From Planctomycetaceae bacterium (GTDB lineage Bacteria > Planctomycetota > Planctomycetia > Pirellulales > Pirellulaceae): a stretch of DNA of 14,885 nt. Of the stretch, positions 6,560-14,405 are shown one piece after another; the first letter of the stretch is position 1, and each line of letters begins with the position of its first letter. Position numbers and translations under genes: made by a program. Location of the stretch: NCBI GenBank assembly GCA_005773145.1, contig SXHS01000302.1, positions 1 through 14,885 of the forward strand, given 5' to 3'. Below the pieces are notes generated by a model that did not search any database, was not told the DNA's origin, and saw only the letters and a list, made by a program, of their open reading frames with translations.

Positions 6560-9490
6560 ATGAATCGATGGTTGATATTCTTGTCCATTGGCTTAGCCGC
6601 GCAGGCGTTCGCGGTGGAGCCGACTCGTAACGGTCCGCTGTCGTCGGCCGATGAATTGGCCTCATTCCGCTTGCACGATCCGAACTTGGTCGTGGAACTG
6701 GTCGCGGCCGAGCCGCAAGTGGAAAGCCCGGTGGCCCTGGCCTGGGATGCGGACGGACGGTTGTTCGTCGCCGAAATGAGCGACTACCCGCTCGATCCCC
6801 AGCGGGGTCGCATTCGCCTGCTCAAAGACCGCAATGGCGACGGTCGTTATGAGCATTCCCAAGTCTTCGCCACAGACATTCCCTTTCCGACCGGCGTGTT
6901 GGCGTCGCGCGACGGAGTGCTGGTTGCGTCGGCGCCCGATATCCTCTTTCTCAGGGACGTCAATGGTGACGGACAATGCGATGAGCGTACGGTGTTGCTC
7001 ACCGGCTTTGGTGAAGGAAACCAGCAGTTGCGGGTCAACGGCCTCGTTTGGGGTGCAGACAATTGGATCTATGGCGCCAATGGCCGAAGCGGCGGCAACC
7101 TTCGGCGGCCGGACGATGCTTCGCAAGACGCCGTTTCCATCAACGGACGCGATTTCCGCTTCCGGCCCGATGGATCCGCCATCGAACCTGTAACCGGTCA
7201 AAGCCAATTCGGAATGGCGCGGGACGATTGGGGCGAACGCTTTTGCTCGTGGAACACCATTCCATTGCGGCACGCCTTGCTCCCGCAATCGATTTTACAA
7301 ATGCATCCGCAATTGACAAATCTAGCCTGCCGCGACATCGCCGACCCGGCGGACGGCACGCAGGTCTTCGCCATCAGTCCCACCCCGCAAACATTTAACA
7401 AGGAACCGACGGAATACTATAACGCGTTGTGCGGGCTAACAGTTTTTCGCGGCGATGGTTTGGGAGACGAATATATTGGCGATGCCTTTGTCTGCGAATC
7501 GCTAAGGAATCTCGTGCATCGGCGCAAGCTGGTCCCGGACGGGCCGAGCTACCGGTCTCAACGCGCGGTGCCAGGGGCCGAGTTCCTGGCTTCCGCCGAT
7601 CCCTGGTTTCATCCCGTGTTCCTTGCGACAGGTCCCGATGGCGCGCTCTACATCGCCGATTTTTATCGCCGCTGGGTCGAACATCCGCAGTGGGTGGCCG
7701 ATGCCGACGCGCGGCAACAAGTCAATTGGCGTGAAGGTGCCTCGCACGGCCGTATCTGGCGCGTACGCAGGCGGGATGCGAAGTTAGACGCCGCGTTCTT
7801 CGTCTCGCTCCACGGCGCTTCCACACTCGGTCTGGCTGCCCAATTGGCTTCCGAAAACGGCTGGCGGCGAGACACCGCGCAACGCCTGCTGGTTGAACGG
7901 CAAGATACAAGTGTCAAGGCGGCCTTGGAAGCGCTGGCGCGAAAGGGTTCGTCGCCACAGGTTCGCTTGCACGCCCTCTGGGCGCTGGCAGGACTCAACT
8001 CTTTGGAGAACCAGCTACTCGCGGAAATCATTGGCGACCGGGACCCCCGAGTGCGGCGGCAGGGCATTCGCTTGTCAATGCCCATGCTTGCAGAATCGCC
8101 TACGTTGCGGGGAGCCGTTTTGCAAGCGGCCGGAGACGCCGACCCAGGGGTCCGTTTTGAGACTGCGATTGCAATCGGCGCAATAGACAGCGATGAAAAG
8201 AATTCGGCGATCGACCGATTGGCGAATTTTCGGAACGACAGCATCTGGGACGGGGCGGCACTGCAGTTAGCTCTCGGCCGGTCCGCTGAACACTATCTTA
8301 ATCGTATGCTGCTGTCGACAACCGTGGATCATGAACCGACCCACGCGCAGTACGAGTTGCTTGCCAACTTAGGGCGGATCGTCGGGCGAAATCGGCAGGA
8401 CAGGGAAATCGCAGCATTTGTCAGCCTTCTGACGAGCGAGCCGGCCGTCGCAAGCCGGACCGCGATGCTCGCAATACTATCGGGCTTTGCTCAGGGACTT
8501 GCCGAGACGAGCATCTCGGTGCGGCAATTGCGCTGCGATCCAGCGGTAAATGGGAGCGATTCGATGGTTTCGCTTTCCAAGCTGCTGATCTTCGCTCGCG
8601 AATCGGCAATCGACGAAGCGATTTCATTATATCAACGGCTGGGCGCGATTCAGTCGTTAACCTACTGCGGCACGGCCAACGACGTACGGCCACTTGCACC
8701 GCTGCTTGCCGCCGGCAATCCGCAGGACTTGGCTGAGGCGGCCGCCGATGCGCTGGCCCGTGCGGCCGATCAAGAACTGGCCGTCGCGCTGTTTGCCGAT
8801 TGGAACTCGTACTCAACCAGCACGCGGCGTGCATTGGCGACCTCGTCGCTTCGATCGCTGGTAACCAGTCAGGCGCTCATCGAGGCAATTGAATCGGACA
8901 CGATCGTCGCCGTGGAGATCGAACCCAACACACGCGACGCCTTGCTTCAACTGCCGAGTGACGTTCTGGCGAAACGAGCGCAACAGATCTTTGCCGACGT
9001 AACGCCGGCCGCTCGCGCTAAGGTGCTGGCCGACCATACGACGGCACTGACGCTCGATGCTGATCCACATCGTGGAGCCGATTTGGTTACACAGCACTGT
9101 TTGAATTGCCATCCAATGCAAGGGCGCGGAGTGCGGATCGGGCCTGATCTCACGAGTGTGCGCTCACATCCGAAGGAGCAAATCCTGATTTCGCTGCTCG
9201 ATCCAAGTCGTCAAGTATCACCAGACTTTATCGTTCACACGCTGATAACCACCGATGGCCAGTTGCTTTCCGGCATCGTTGAAAGCGAAACCGCCGCCAC
9301 GGTCACGTTGCGTCGAGCCGACGGCCGTGACGAAACCGTGCCGCGCGATCACATTGAATCGTTGCGGGCCAACGGCAAATCGATGATGCCCGACGGTTTG
9401 GAGCAAAAGCTCTCCGTCCAGGATGTGGCGGACGTGTTGGCGTTTCTCACGAAACCGGAAGCACGGCGCTCCCAAAAGGTTGGTAGGTAA
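6560..9490 (+). CDS. PVC-type heme-binding CxxCH protein: beta-propeller, HEAT repeats, cytochrome c
   Basis: 976 residues. Signal peptide 1-18 (ends AFA). Residues of roughly 35-400 form a propeller of the membrane-bound/sugar-dehydrogenase type (ESPVALAWDADGRLFVAEMSDYP, GPDGALYIADFYRRWVEHP), with two calcium-type loops, DRNGDG at 90 and DVNGDG at 133. Residues of about 400-800 are helical and HEAT-like (repeated ALEALARKG, VRLHALWALAGL). The last 130 residues are a cytochrome c domain: CLNCH at 847-851 binds heme covalently, and MMPDG at 942-946 gives the likely axial Met. This is the planctomycete family with a Piru-type N-terminus and a CxxCH C-terminus. Function is unproven; oxidation of a sugar or aldehyde in the periplasm is the common hypothesis. 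It starts 2 bp after the ceramidase-like gene. Its TAA stop lies inside the terminal repeat of an IS66-type remnant, so the last few residues (about SQKVGR) may be altered. Confidence 0.93.
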   Translation: MNRWLIFLSIGLAAQAFAVEPTRNGPLSSADELASFRLHDPNLVVELVAAEPQVESPVALAWDADGRLFVAEMSDYPLDPQRGRIRLLKDRNGDGRYEHSQVFATDIPFPTGVLASRDGVLVASAPDILFLRDVNGDGQCDERTVLLTGFGEGNQQLRVNGLVWGADNWIYGANGRSGGNLRRPDDASQDAVSINGRDFRFRPDGSAIEPVTGQSQFGMARDDWGERFCSWNTIPLRHALLPQSILQMHPQLTNLACRDIADPADGTQVFAISPTPQTFNKEPTEYYNALCGLTVFRGDGLGDEYIGDAFVCESLRNLVHRRKLVPDGPSYRSQRAVPGAEFLASADPWFHPVFLATGPDGALYIADFYRRWVEHPQWVADADARQQVNWREGASHGRIWRVRRRDAKLDAAFFVSLHGASTLGLAAQLASENGWRRDTAQRLLVERQDTSVKAALEALARKGSSPQVRLHALWALAGLNSLENQLLAEIIGDRDPRVRRQGIRLSMPMLAESPTLRGAVLQAAGDADPGVRFETAIAIGAIDSDEKNSAIDRLANFRNDSIWDGAALQLALGRSAEHYLNRMLLSTTVDHEPTHAQYELLANLGRIVGRNRQDREIAAFVSLLTSEPAVASRTAMLAILSGFAQGLAETSISVRQLRCDPAVNGSDSMVSLSKLLIFARESAIDEAISLYQRLGAIQSLTYCGTANDVRPLAPLLAAGNPQDLAEAAADALARAADQELAVALFADWNSYSTSTRRALATSSLRSLVTSQALIEAIESDTIVAVEIEPNTRDALLQLPSDVLAKRAQQIFADVTPAARAKVLADHTTALTLDADPHRGADLVTQHCLNCHPMQGRGVRIGPDLTSVRSHPKEQILISLLDPSRQVSPDFIVHTLITTDGQLLSGIVESETAATVTLRRADGRDETVPRDHIESLRANGKSMMPDGLEQKLSVQDVADVLAFLTKPEARRSQKVGR

Positions 9491-9847
9491 CCGTTCACAC
9501 CCCATGTCATCAAGAAAACGAATGCTCAGCGTTGTGGCCACTGCTCGGCAACAGAACCGTAACGTGCTGAAGTTGCTGACGGCGTGTTGCACTGCGCGGC
9601 TGGATGGTTCCGCTGCCCTTTCGCTACTGCCCGCGGCGGCCGCCTCGGCGGCCGCGGAAGCGGCAACCTGCCGGGCCGAAATCGGTCAAAATCCCCCGCT
9701 GAGCCCGGCGTTTTCCGGACGATTTCTGACAATTTTGAAAAATCTTGGGGGGGGGCTGATTTTGCTTGCAATTCTCACAAACGTAGCTACTCTAACGCTT
9801 GCGCTGTGTGCTCGGTGCCCGACGTGGCCGGGGCGGTGAACGGTTAC
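9487..9847 (+). mobile_element. Internally deleted IS66-family element
   Basis: The 361-bp unit is bounded by a perfect 12-bp inverted repeat, gtaaccgttcac at 9487-9498 and gtgaacggttac at 9836-9847. GTAA ends are typical of IS66. Inside is the 3' end of an IS66 transposase (see 9504-9632), then a non-coding stretch with nine consecutive G (9747-9755). Most of the element, including the rest of tnpC and any tnpA/tnpB, is missing. The flanking 8-mers (gttggtag and gctgggtg) agree at only 5 of 8 positions, so I claim no target duplication. The left end overlaps the stop codon of the upstream cytochrome gene, and the right end is 13 bp before the PhyH start. Confidence 0.75.
9504..9632 (+). pseudogene. 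IS66 transposase (TnpC) C-terminal fragment
   Basis: The frame reads SSRKRMLSVVATARQQNRNV, LKLLTACCTARLDGS and then LSLLP. This is the characteristic end of IS66 TnpC: a V/L-SVVAT-x-RQQ-R-NVL-x-x-L helix followed by a short tail ending in SLLP. Only about 43 residues remain out of some 500. The DDE catalytic core is absent, so it is inactive. The frame stays open to 9839, but the later residues (Ala-rich, then low complexity) are not recognisable. Confidence 0.72.
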
Positions 9848-9860
9848 GCTGGGTGAACAA

Positions 9861-10745
9861 ATGAATCGTTGCAAGGGGCCAATCGCGAACGCCTATGTCC
9901 AATCGACCGTAGAGGCCGCGTGCCGTGCGATTGAGGAGCAAGGCTTTGCGATCATTCCAAATTTGATTTCATCCCACCTGGCCGGCAAGCTAGCTCGGCG
10001 AGCGCTGGCCTCGCCGCGAAGCTCGCCTGGGCACGCCGGCTGGGAGGCGTTCGTGGCGATGCTCAACCACGATATAACTTTCGCGGAACTGGTGGGCCAC
10101 CCAACGGTGCTGGCGATTGTCCGACGCTTGATCGGAGGTCGCAGCGTGCCGGCCCCAAACGCGTTTGCTTGGCCCGAAGCCGACCAGATTCGACTCATGA
10201 ACTGCGATGCGCTGGTGGCGCATCCGGGGTCGGAGTCGGGATGGTGGCACCTGGACCCGCCCATGGGACAACTGAGCCCCGCGCGATTGGTGCCCGATTT
10301 CCCGATTGTGGTCAACGTGATGTGGATGCTGACGCCCTTCAGCAAGAACAATGGCGCCACTCGCGTATTGCCGTTTAGCCATTTAAAACGAGCGGTACCG
10401 CCCCCCACGCGTGAACCGTTGAACGGCGAGTTGCATGTCTGCGGCGGGGCCGGCAGCATCGCGATTATTCCAAACATTACGTGGCACGCGGCCAGCCCAA
10501 ATCGCACCAAAAAAGACCGCGTTGCGCTCGCATGTTCCTACGTGCCCTGGTGGGTAAACCGACTCACCCTTGACTCATACCCGGTGACGATGGAAACGTA
10601 TCAGGCGCTGCCAGGCGTTGTCCAAGCGCTGACCAGGCATCAATTGCAGTGGAATATGGATTTCACCAACCCCACCACAAAGCGGCGTCTGAAATCTCCG
10701 GAAGCGAAAGACTCGTCCAAGCTGGATCGGCCGAGCAGGCGATGA
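9861..10745 (+). CDS. Phytanoyl-CoA dioxygenase (PhyH) family protein
   Basis: 294 residues, cytoplasmic (no signal peptide). It begins with the family's EEQGFAIIPNLIS strand-turn. The iron triad is visible: WWHLDPP gives His130-x-Asp132, and TWHAAS gives His209. Arg220, eleven residues after the distal His, is the expected 2-oxoglutarate-binding Arg (the same spacing as in human PHYH). This predicts an Fe(II)/2-oxoglutarate-dependent hydroxylase, intact at its active site; bacterial members act on varied small molecules and the substrate cannot be read from sequence. The start is 13 bp after the IS66-type remnant, so its promoter must lie within or upstream of that element. The stop overlaps the next gene as ATGA, indicating translational coupling with a FAD-dependent oxidoreductase now truncated. 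Confidence 0.88.
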   Translation: MNRCKGPIANAYVQSTVEAACRAIEEQGFAIIPNLISSHLAGKLARRALASPRSSPGHAGWEAFVAMLNHDITFAELVGHPTVLAIVRRLIGGRSVPAPNAFAWPEADQIRLMNCDALVAHPGSESGWWHLDPPMGQLSPARLVPDFPIVVNVMWMLTPFSKNNGATRVLPFSHLKRAVPPPTREPLNGELHVCGGAGSIAIIPNITWHAASPNRTKKDRVALACSYVPWWVNRLTLDSYPVTMETYQALPGVVQALTRHQLQWNMDFTNPTTKRRLKSPEAKDSSKLDRPSRR

Positions 10746-11029
10746 TCTCGAATGGTTTCGTAGTCATCGGCGGCGGTGTGATTGGATTGAGCACCGCGTA
10801 TCAATTGGCACTCAAGCGGGTCGGGCAGGTGACTCTGCTCGACAAGGGGCCGCTGGGCGATGGATCCAGCAGCCGTGCGGCGGGCATCGGCGCGCACTTC
10901 GTGTGGAGCGATACGGGCGTGCCAGCGCTGCGTATGGGTGAGCGTCAGCCAACCGACGAATCGCGACAACTCGCCGTCCTTTCGAGGCCACACGACCAGA
11001 TACCAATGGTTCGACTTTCCGAAACTTAA
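10742..11029 (+). pseudogene. Truncated FAD-dependent (DAO-type) oxidoreductase
   Basis: ATG 10742 overlaps the PhyH stop (ATGA). The 95 codons start with FVVIGGGVIGLSTAYQLALK, a dinucleotide-binding Rossmann loop (GxGxxG), followed by LLDKGPLGDGSSSRAAGIGAHFVWSDTGV. This is the N-terminus of the D-amino-acid oxidase/sarcosine-oxidase-like family, normally 370-450 residues. After about residue 65 the sequence no longer resembles the family and stops at 11027-11029. None of the other forward frames to 11143 restores it, so this looks like a deletion or rearrangement junction near 10930-10940 rather than a simple frameshift. FAD binding could survive, but substrate binding and catalysis could not. 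The intact ancestor probably worked with the coupled PhyH enzyme. Confidence 0.75.
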
Positions 11030-11143
11030 CATCCGCGGCCTCCTCTTACATAGCATCTGACACCATTGATTTCTTGCGTGATATCGCCTAGCAGAGGATC
11101 CCCACCCAACAATGCAAGCTTCGACACGAGGTTGCTTCTCCTT

Positions 11144-12052
11144 TTAGGCAAACAAACGGCCGACGTCGTAGCTCACCACGCGTTGCGGCGGAACCGGCGG
11201 GGCGGGAATCAAGAGTTGCGGGTTCTCGCGGCAGCGTTGCGCCTCGGCATCCAGCGTACTGAATTCGCAGCCGCGCCGTTTCGCATGGTCGAGCAACAAC
11301 TCAATCGCCCGGCCCTCAAGATCCTGCCGGCGAATCATCGTCCACGGATGCATCACAAAACAGCAGAACGGCAGGTCCGCCGCCAGCGCTGCCTCCAACG
11401 TCCCGCGATGCACCTCGAATTCTTCCTGGGGCGTCTCCACGAGCCGGCTGGGATACACAAACGGCGACGGCCAGCGGACGGCGTACTGCGTGCCGCGACC
11501 AAAATCCTTCACACCACAATCTTGCCAGCCGTGGCCCGGCAACTCGAGAATATCGTCGAACCCGTCGGGCGCGTAGGAGAACGGTCCGCTCAGGTCGCAT
11601 GGCAAGGAGTCGCCGAACACCGATTTTAGATACGCCGAAGTCCATGTTACGCCCGCAGACCGCAAAGCATTCAGGTTTTCGGGACATCCCCGAAATCCTG
11701 CGCCGGCCCCCGACCGCGGCCGAAATCCGCGGCAGGGCCGATCCAACACGTCGCGCACAATCTGCACGCCGCGCAAGGTTTCGTCATAAATGAACTGCGG
11801 CGACGGCACCGGCAGCGACCAGGGCGGCTTGCAGATCAACCGCGAATGGCTGTACGTATGACTGTTGACGTCCCAAAATTCCGGTGTCTCGTCGATCAAC
11901 CGCCTCAACTCGGCTCCGTCGTGATACACGACCCGCCCGGTAACGAAGATCGTCAGCGGCGCCTCAAACCGACGATGCACGCCAACGATCGTGCGCAACT
12001 TCGGCACGCACTCACCGATGTTTTCGGTGTCATAGGTAAGGACAACGCGCAT
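11144..12052 (-). CDS. Polysaccharide deacetylase (NodB/CE4-like)
   Basis: 302 residues with no signal peptide, so probably cytoplasmic. NodB-homology motifs: TYDTEN (Asp8, catalytic-base position, motif 1), SHTYSH with His65 and His69 (the HxxxH metal pair, motif 2), GFRPRSG with Arg111 (motif 3) and FVMHPW with His235 (motif 5). The family removes N-acetyl groups from chitin, peptidoglycan or poly-GlcNAc, or acts on other C-N bonds; cytoplasmic planctomycete and proteobacterial forms of this type often sit in glycan biosynthesis loci and may deacetylate a nucleotide- or lipid-linked sugar. The first motif has Asp-Thr-Glu instead of the classical Asp-Asp, so metal-ligand use may differ. It starts 6 bp downstream of the truncated gene at 12059-12547, the two having once formed an operon. 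It is convergent with the PhyH/oxidoreductase pair. Confidence 0.87.
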   Translation of the reverse strand: MRVVLTYDTENIGECVPKLRTIVGVHRRFEAPLTIFVTGRVVYHDGAELRRLIDETPEFWDVNSHTYSHSRLICKPPWSLPVPSPQFIYDETLRGVQIVRDVLDRPCRGFRPRSGAGAGFRGCPENLNALRSAGVTWTSAYLKSVFGDSLPCDLSGPFSYAPDGFDDILELPGHGWQDCGVKDFGRGTQYAVRWPSPFVYPSRLVETPQEEFEVHRGTLEAALAADLPFCCFVMHPWTMIRRQDLEGRAIELLLDHAKRRGCEFSTLDAEAQRCRENPQLLIPAPPVPPQRVVSYDVGRLFA

Positions 12053-12058
12053 TTGAAT

Positions 12059-12547
12059 TCACGCCAAGCGATTGCTCCGCCGAGGTGGCGTTCTAACGAA
12101 CTGATAACAATATAACCAAGTGCCGGACAACACGAATTGCAACTGCACGGGCGTTTCGGGGGACGGCAGCCTCACGGGCGACGCCCACTGCACCGCGTGC
12201 TTGAGTTGGTCGCCACGGATCGGCAGTGAGCGGATCGACTGATCCTCGCCTCCGGCCGCGGCAGACCGGAGGGAAACGACCGCCTGGCCGTCGCCCGCGT
12301 CCAGATTGACGTGAAGCTTGCCGTCGGCTGGCATGAGAAACGGCCTGGTTAGTATTGTTCCGCTCTCGCGCTGGGGTTCCAGTGAGACGAATCCATCACG
12401 TCGCAGAGTGGCGACGCCGATAGACGTTTTGACCGTCCGCCAAGGCGAAGAAACGGGGGTCAGGAACCGTTTGTCGGTTTGCGGGGCCTGCCGCGGGGGC
12501 GGATGGTCGATTCCAGGTCCAGTCTGCTGATCACCCGCTCCATCCAT
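12059..12547 (-). pseudogene. C-terminal remnant of a planctomycete exported (glycosidase-like) protein
   Basis: The open frame has 162 codons, but only the part from about 12435 down to 12059 looks like a natural protein: IGVATLRRDGFVSLEP, GTILTRPFLMP, DGKLHVNLDA and a final LQFVLSGTWLYCYQF. That is the C-terminal beta-sandwich seen at the end of many planctomycete glycosidase- or BNR-like exported proteins (family knowledge; the enzyme type is not determinable). The first 30 or so codons are the out-of-frame reading of a transposase remnant, so the original N-terminal catalytic part is gone. The junction coincides with the sequence ggggtcaggaacc at 12456-12468. The stop is 6 bp upstream of the deacetylase start, suggesting the loss also removed the operon's original 5' end. 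It could be translated from ATG 12547, but I expect no function. Confidence 0.65.
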
Positions 12548-12585
12548 GAGACGTCGCCGAATGGTACGCCACGTACTTGATTCCA
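12460..12585 (-). pseudogene. RAYT (IS200-like REP-associated transposase) C-terminal fragment
   Basis: On the minus strand the frame ending at TGA 12462-12460 reads VRGVPFGDVSWMERVISRLD and then LESTIRPRGRPRKPTNGS. The RG-x-PFGD-x-x-W block and the ending LEST-x-RPRGRP-K are the distinctive C-terminus of planctomycete REP-associated tyrosine transposases. Only about 40 residues remain; the HUH/Y1 domain is absent and a stop lies about 22 codons upstream of the recognisable part. It is followed by ggttcctgacccc, a palindromic-repeat end commonly found beside these genes. It sits in a different frame from the overlapping hydrolase remnant, which explains that remnant's odd N-terminus. Confidence 0.7.
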
Positions 12586-12677
12586 GGCGGCTCTGCTGTC
12601 ATCATCGCGACTTCGTGGCTCGTCACCTGGCCACCGTGCTGGTCACCTTTCCCGACGCCTGCTGATTGGATGGCACG

Positions 12678-14045
12678 ATGAAAACCCGTCTGTTCGTGAT
12701 GATGCTGTTGGAGTTCTTCATTTGGGGAGCCTGGCTGCCACTGATTTTTGGTTACTTGCCGAGTTTGGGATTTTCGTCGGAACAGCCTCCCGCCTTGCTG
12801 TCGTTCTTGCCGAGCGATTGGGCGTGGCTAATTTCCGAGCAGTCGCTGATCCTCAACGCCTTTCCGATCGCGGCCATCGTGGGCATGTTCTTCAGCAATC
12901 AATTCGCCGACCGGCATTTTGCGGCGGAACGATTCCTGGCGTTCAGCCACCTGGTTGGCGGTTTGGCCATGCTGGGCTTGGCGTTCACGAAGTCCTTCTG
13001 GCCGTTCTTTGGCATGATGCTGGTCCACTGCCTCCTCTACGTCCCCACGATCTCGATCACGAATTCGATCGCTTTCGCCAATATGAAGGACCCGAAAGAA
13101 TTCGGCATTGTGCGGATGGGTGGGACCATTGGCTGGATTTTCGCGGCGTGGCCGTTCACGTTCATTCTGGTGGACTGGGCCAAGGTGCAGTCGGCCAACC
13201 CGACAGGATGGGTGGAGTGGTTGGGGACCGTGCTGGGTTCGGGGCTCACGGGCCAGGCACTGCAAGACGGCACGCGGTGGACGTACATCGTCGCGGGAGT
13301 CGCCTCGCTCGTGTTGGCCGCCTACAGCCTCACCTTGCCTCACACGCCGCCGAAGCGAGTTGAGGAGGGAGCGGGAGGATCACTGGCCTGGCTGGAGGCC
13401 ATGAAGCTGCTGAAGCATCCCTTCGTGTTGGTGCTGTGGCTGGTCACGTTCGTCGATGCCTTTGTCCACAACAGCTATTTCAACTGGACGGGCGTGTTCC
13501 TGGGCGCCTCGCGGGAAGCCGGCGGCGTGGGCATCCCGGGGAACTGGATCATGCCGGTCATGAGTCTCGGTCAGATCGCCGAAATCTTGACGATGGCGAT
13601 CCTGGCCGGCGTGCTGAAGCATTTTGGCTGGCGGGTAACGATGGTGATCGGCATCCTGGGACACGCGGCTCGGTTCGCCGTGTATGCGTTCCTGCCGCAG
13701 TACCCGGAGATGATCATTGGCGTCCAGGTCCTGCACGGAATCTGCTACGCCTTTTTCTTCGCGACGGTCTACATTTTCGTCGACGAGTATTTTCCGAAGG
13801 ACGCGCGGGCCAGCGCCCAGGGGCTGTTTAACCTGATGATCCTCGGCGTTGGCGCGCTGGTCGCCAACCCGGTGTGCCAGATGCTTCTGCAGTCCGAACG
13901 CTTTACCAAGACGCTACCCAACGAGAGCAAGCTCACGGACTTCCAAGGCTTGTTTCTGGTGCCGCTGCTGTGTGCCACCGCCGCGGCGGTCATCCTGGCG
14001 CTCTGCTTCCATCCGCCGAAGCAAGACGCCACCCCGAATGCGTGA
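12678..14045 (+). CDS. MFS transporter, nucleoside:H+ symporter (NupG/XapB-like) family
   Basis: 455 residues from ATG 12678 (TTG 12666 would add four residues). The N-terminus MKTRLFVMMLLEFFIWGAWLP is characteristic of the nucleoside/H+ symporter family, whose first helix carries FF-WG-W. About twelve hydrophobic segments follow, including IAAIVGMFFSNQFADRHF (an MFS motif-A-like region), LLYVPTISITNSIAFAN, the R-MGGTIGWI signature, NSYFNWTGVFLG at the start of the second half and YIFVDEYFPKDARASAQGLF. NupG is 418 residues; the extra length is a longer first periplasmic loop (about 32-55) and a loop after helix 5. The predicted role is proton-driven uptake of a nucleoside or related small molecule at the inner membrane. 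Planctomycetes carry many paralogues, so the substrate should not be assumed. It is transcribed alone, divergent from the deacetylase unit. Confidence 0.9.
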   Translation: MKTRLFVMMLLEFFIWGAWLPLIFGYLPSLGFSSEQPPALLSFLPSDWAWLISEQSLILNAFPIAAIVGMFFSNQFADRHFAAERFLAFSHLVGGLAMLGLAFTKSFWPFFGMMLVHCLLYVPTISITNSIAFANMKDPKEFGIVRMGGTIGWIFAAWPFTFILVDWAKVQSANPTGWVEWLGTVLGSGLTGQALQDGTRWTYIVAGVASLVLAAYSLTLPHTPPKRVEEGAGGSLAWLEAMKLLKHPFVLVLWLVTFVDAFVHNSYFNWTGVFLGASREAGGVGIPGNWIMPVMSLGQIAEILTMAILAGVLKHFGWRVTMVIGILGHAARFAVYAFLPQYPEMIIGVQVLHGICYAFFFATVYIFVDEYFPKDARASAQGLFNLMILGVGALVANPVCQMLLQSERFTKTLPNESKLTDFQGLFLVPLLCATAAAVILALCFHPPKQDATPNA

Positions 14046-14238
14046 GAACGTCGGCCGGCTAACTTTCGGCATGCTGAGTATGCCCGACACCCGATCGTAA
14101 TCCCAATCCACCGCGAGTCTGTTTTTCTATTCGAGTCATCAGTCAACGCGCGATAATGATAGGAATTTTGATCCGCTCGCGGCCCGTCGTCGAACGTTTC
14201 GGGACCGCCTTTTTGGGTATTCTTGATCCTGAAAAAAA

Positions 14239-14405
14239 GGACCTCCGACGTGCCAGATGTCAGATCTGGCGGTGCTGGATAGTAAGGGGCAAGGCAACCA
14301 TCCCGCTTAAGTCCGTCGGAGGCCCCACGGGCCAGCCAATTCTGGGTGCGCCCTGGAAAGGGCGACTCTCACCGACCGTAGAGCAACCAGGGTGCCAAAG
14401 ACACC
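14239..14405 (+). other. Hairpin-rich candidate structured RNA, possibly a group II intron relic
   Basis: A perfect 9-bp stem (cctccgacg 14242-14250 with cgtcggagg 14314-14322) encloses a 7-bp hairpin (gccagat 14252-14258, atctggc 14264-14270). Next to it are cgccct-GGAA-agggcg at 14349-14364, a 6-bp stem with a GNRA tetraloop, and ggtg...cacc at 14391-14405. GNRA loops are typical of tertiary-structured RNA. The segment from 14346 begins ggtgcgccc and continues with gtagagcaacc, similar to the GTGCG start and domain I of bacterial group II introns; this is only a resemblance. Read on the minus strand, the outer stem is followed by seven T, so a leftward terminator is the alternative. No known riboswitch consensus was recognised. 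Strand and identity are uncertain. Confidence 0.4.

Noticed and set aside
9633..9839. Continuation of the IS66 frame as a separate small membrane protein (hydrophobic GGGLILLAILTNVATLTLAL)
   Set aside because: There is no start or Shine-Dalgarno. It runs through a nine-G homopolymer in non-coding element sequence and ends in the terminal repeat region.
11066..11629. Plus-strand open frame of 187 codons
   Set aside because: It lies antisense to the deacetylase, whose catalytic motifs are clear. The product has no recognisable motif and is typical of shadow frames in GC-rich DNA.
14046..14238. Rho-independent terminator after the transporter gene
   Set aside because: The hairpin ggcat...atgcc has only 5 bp and no following T-run; the tttttct at 14122-14128 has no stable stem before it.
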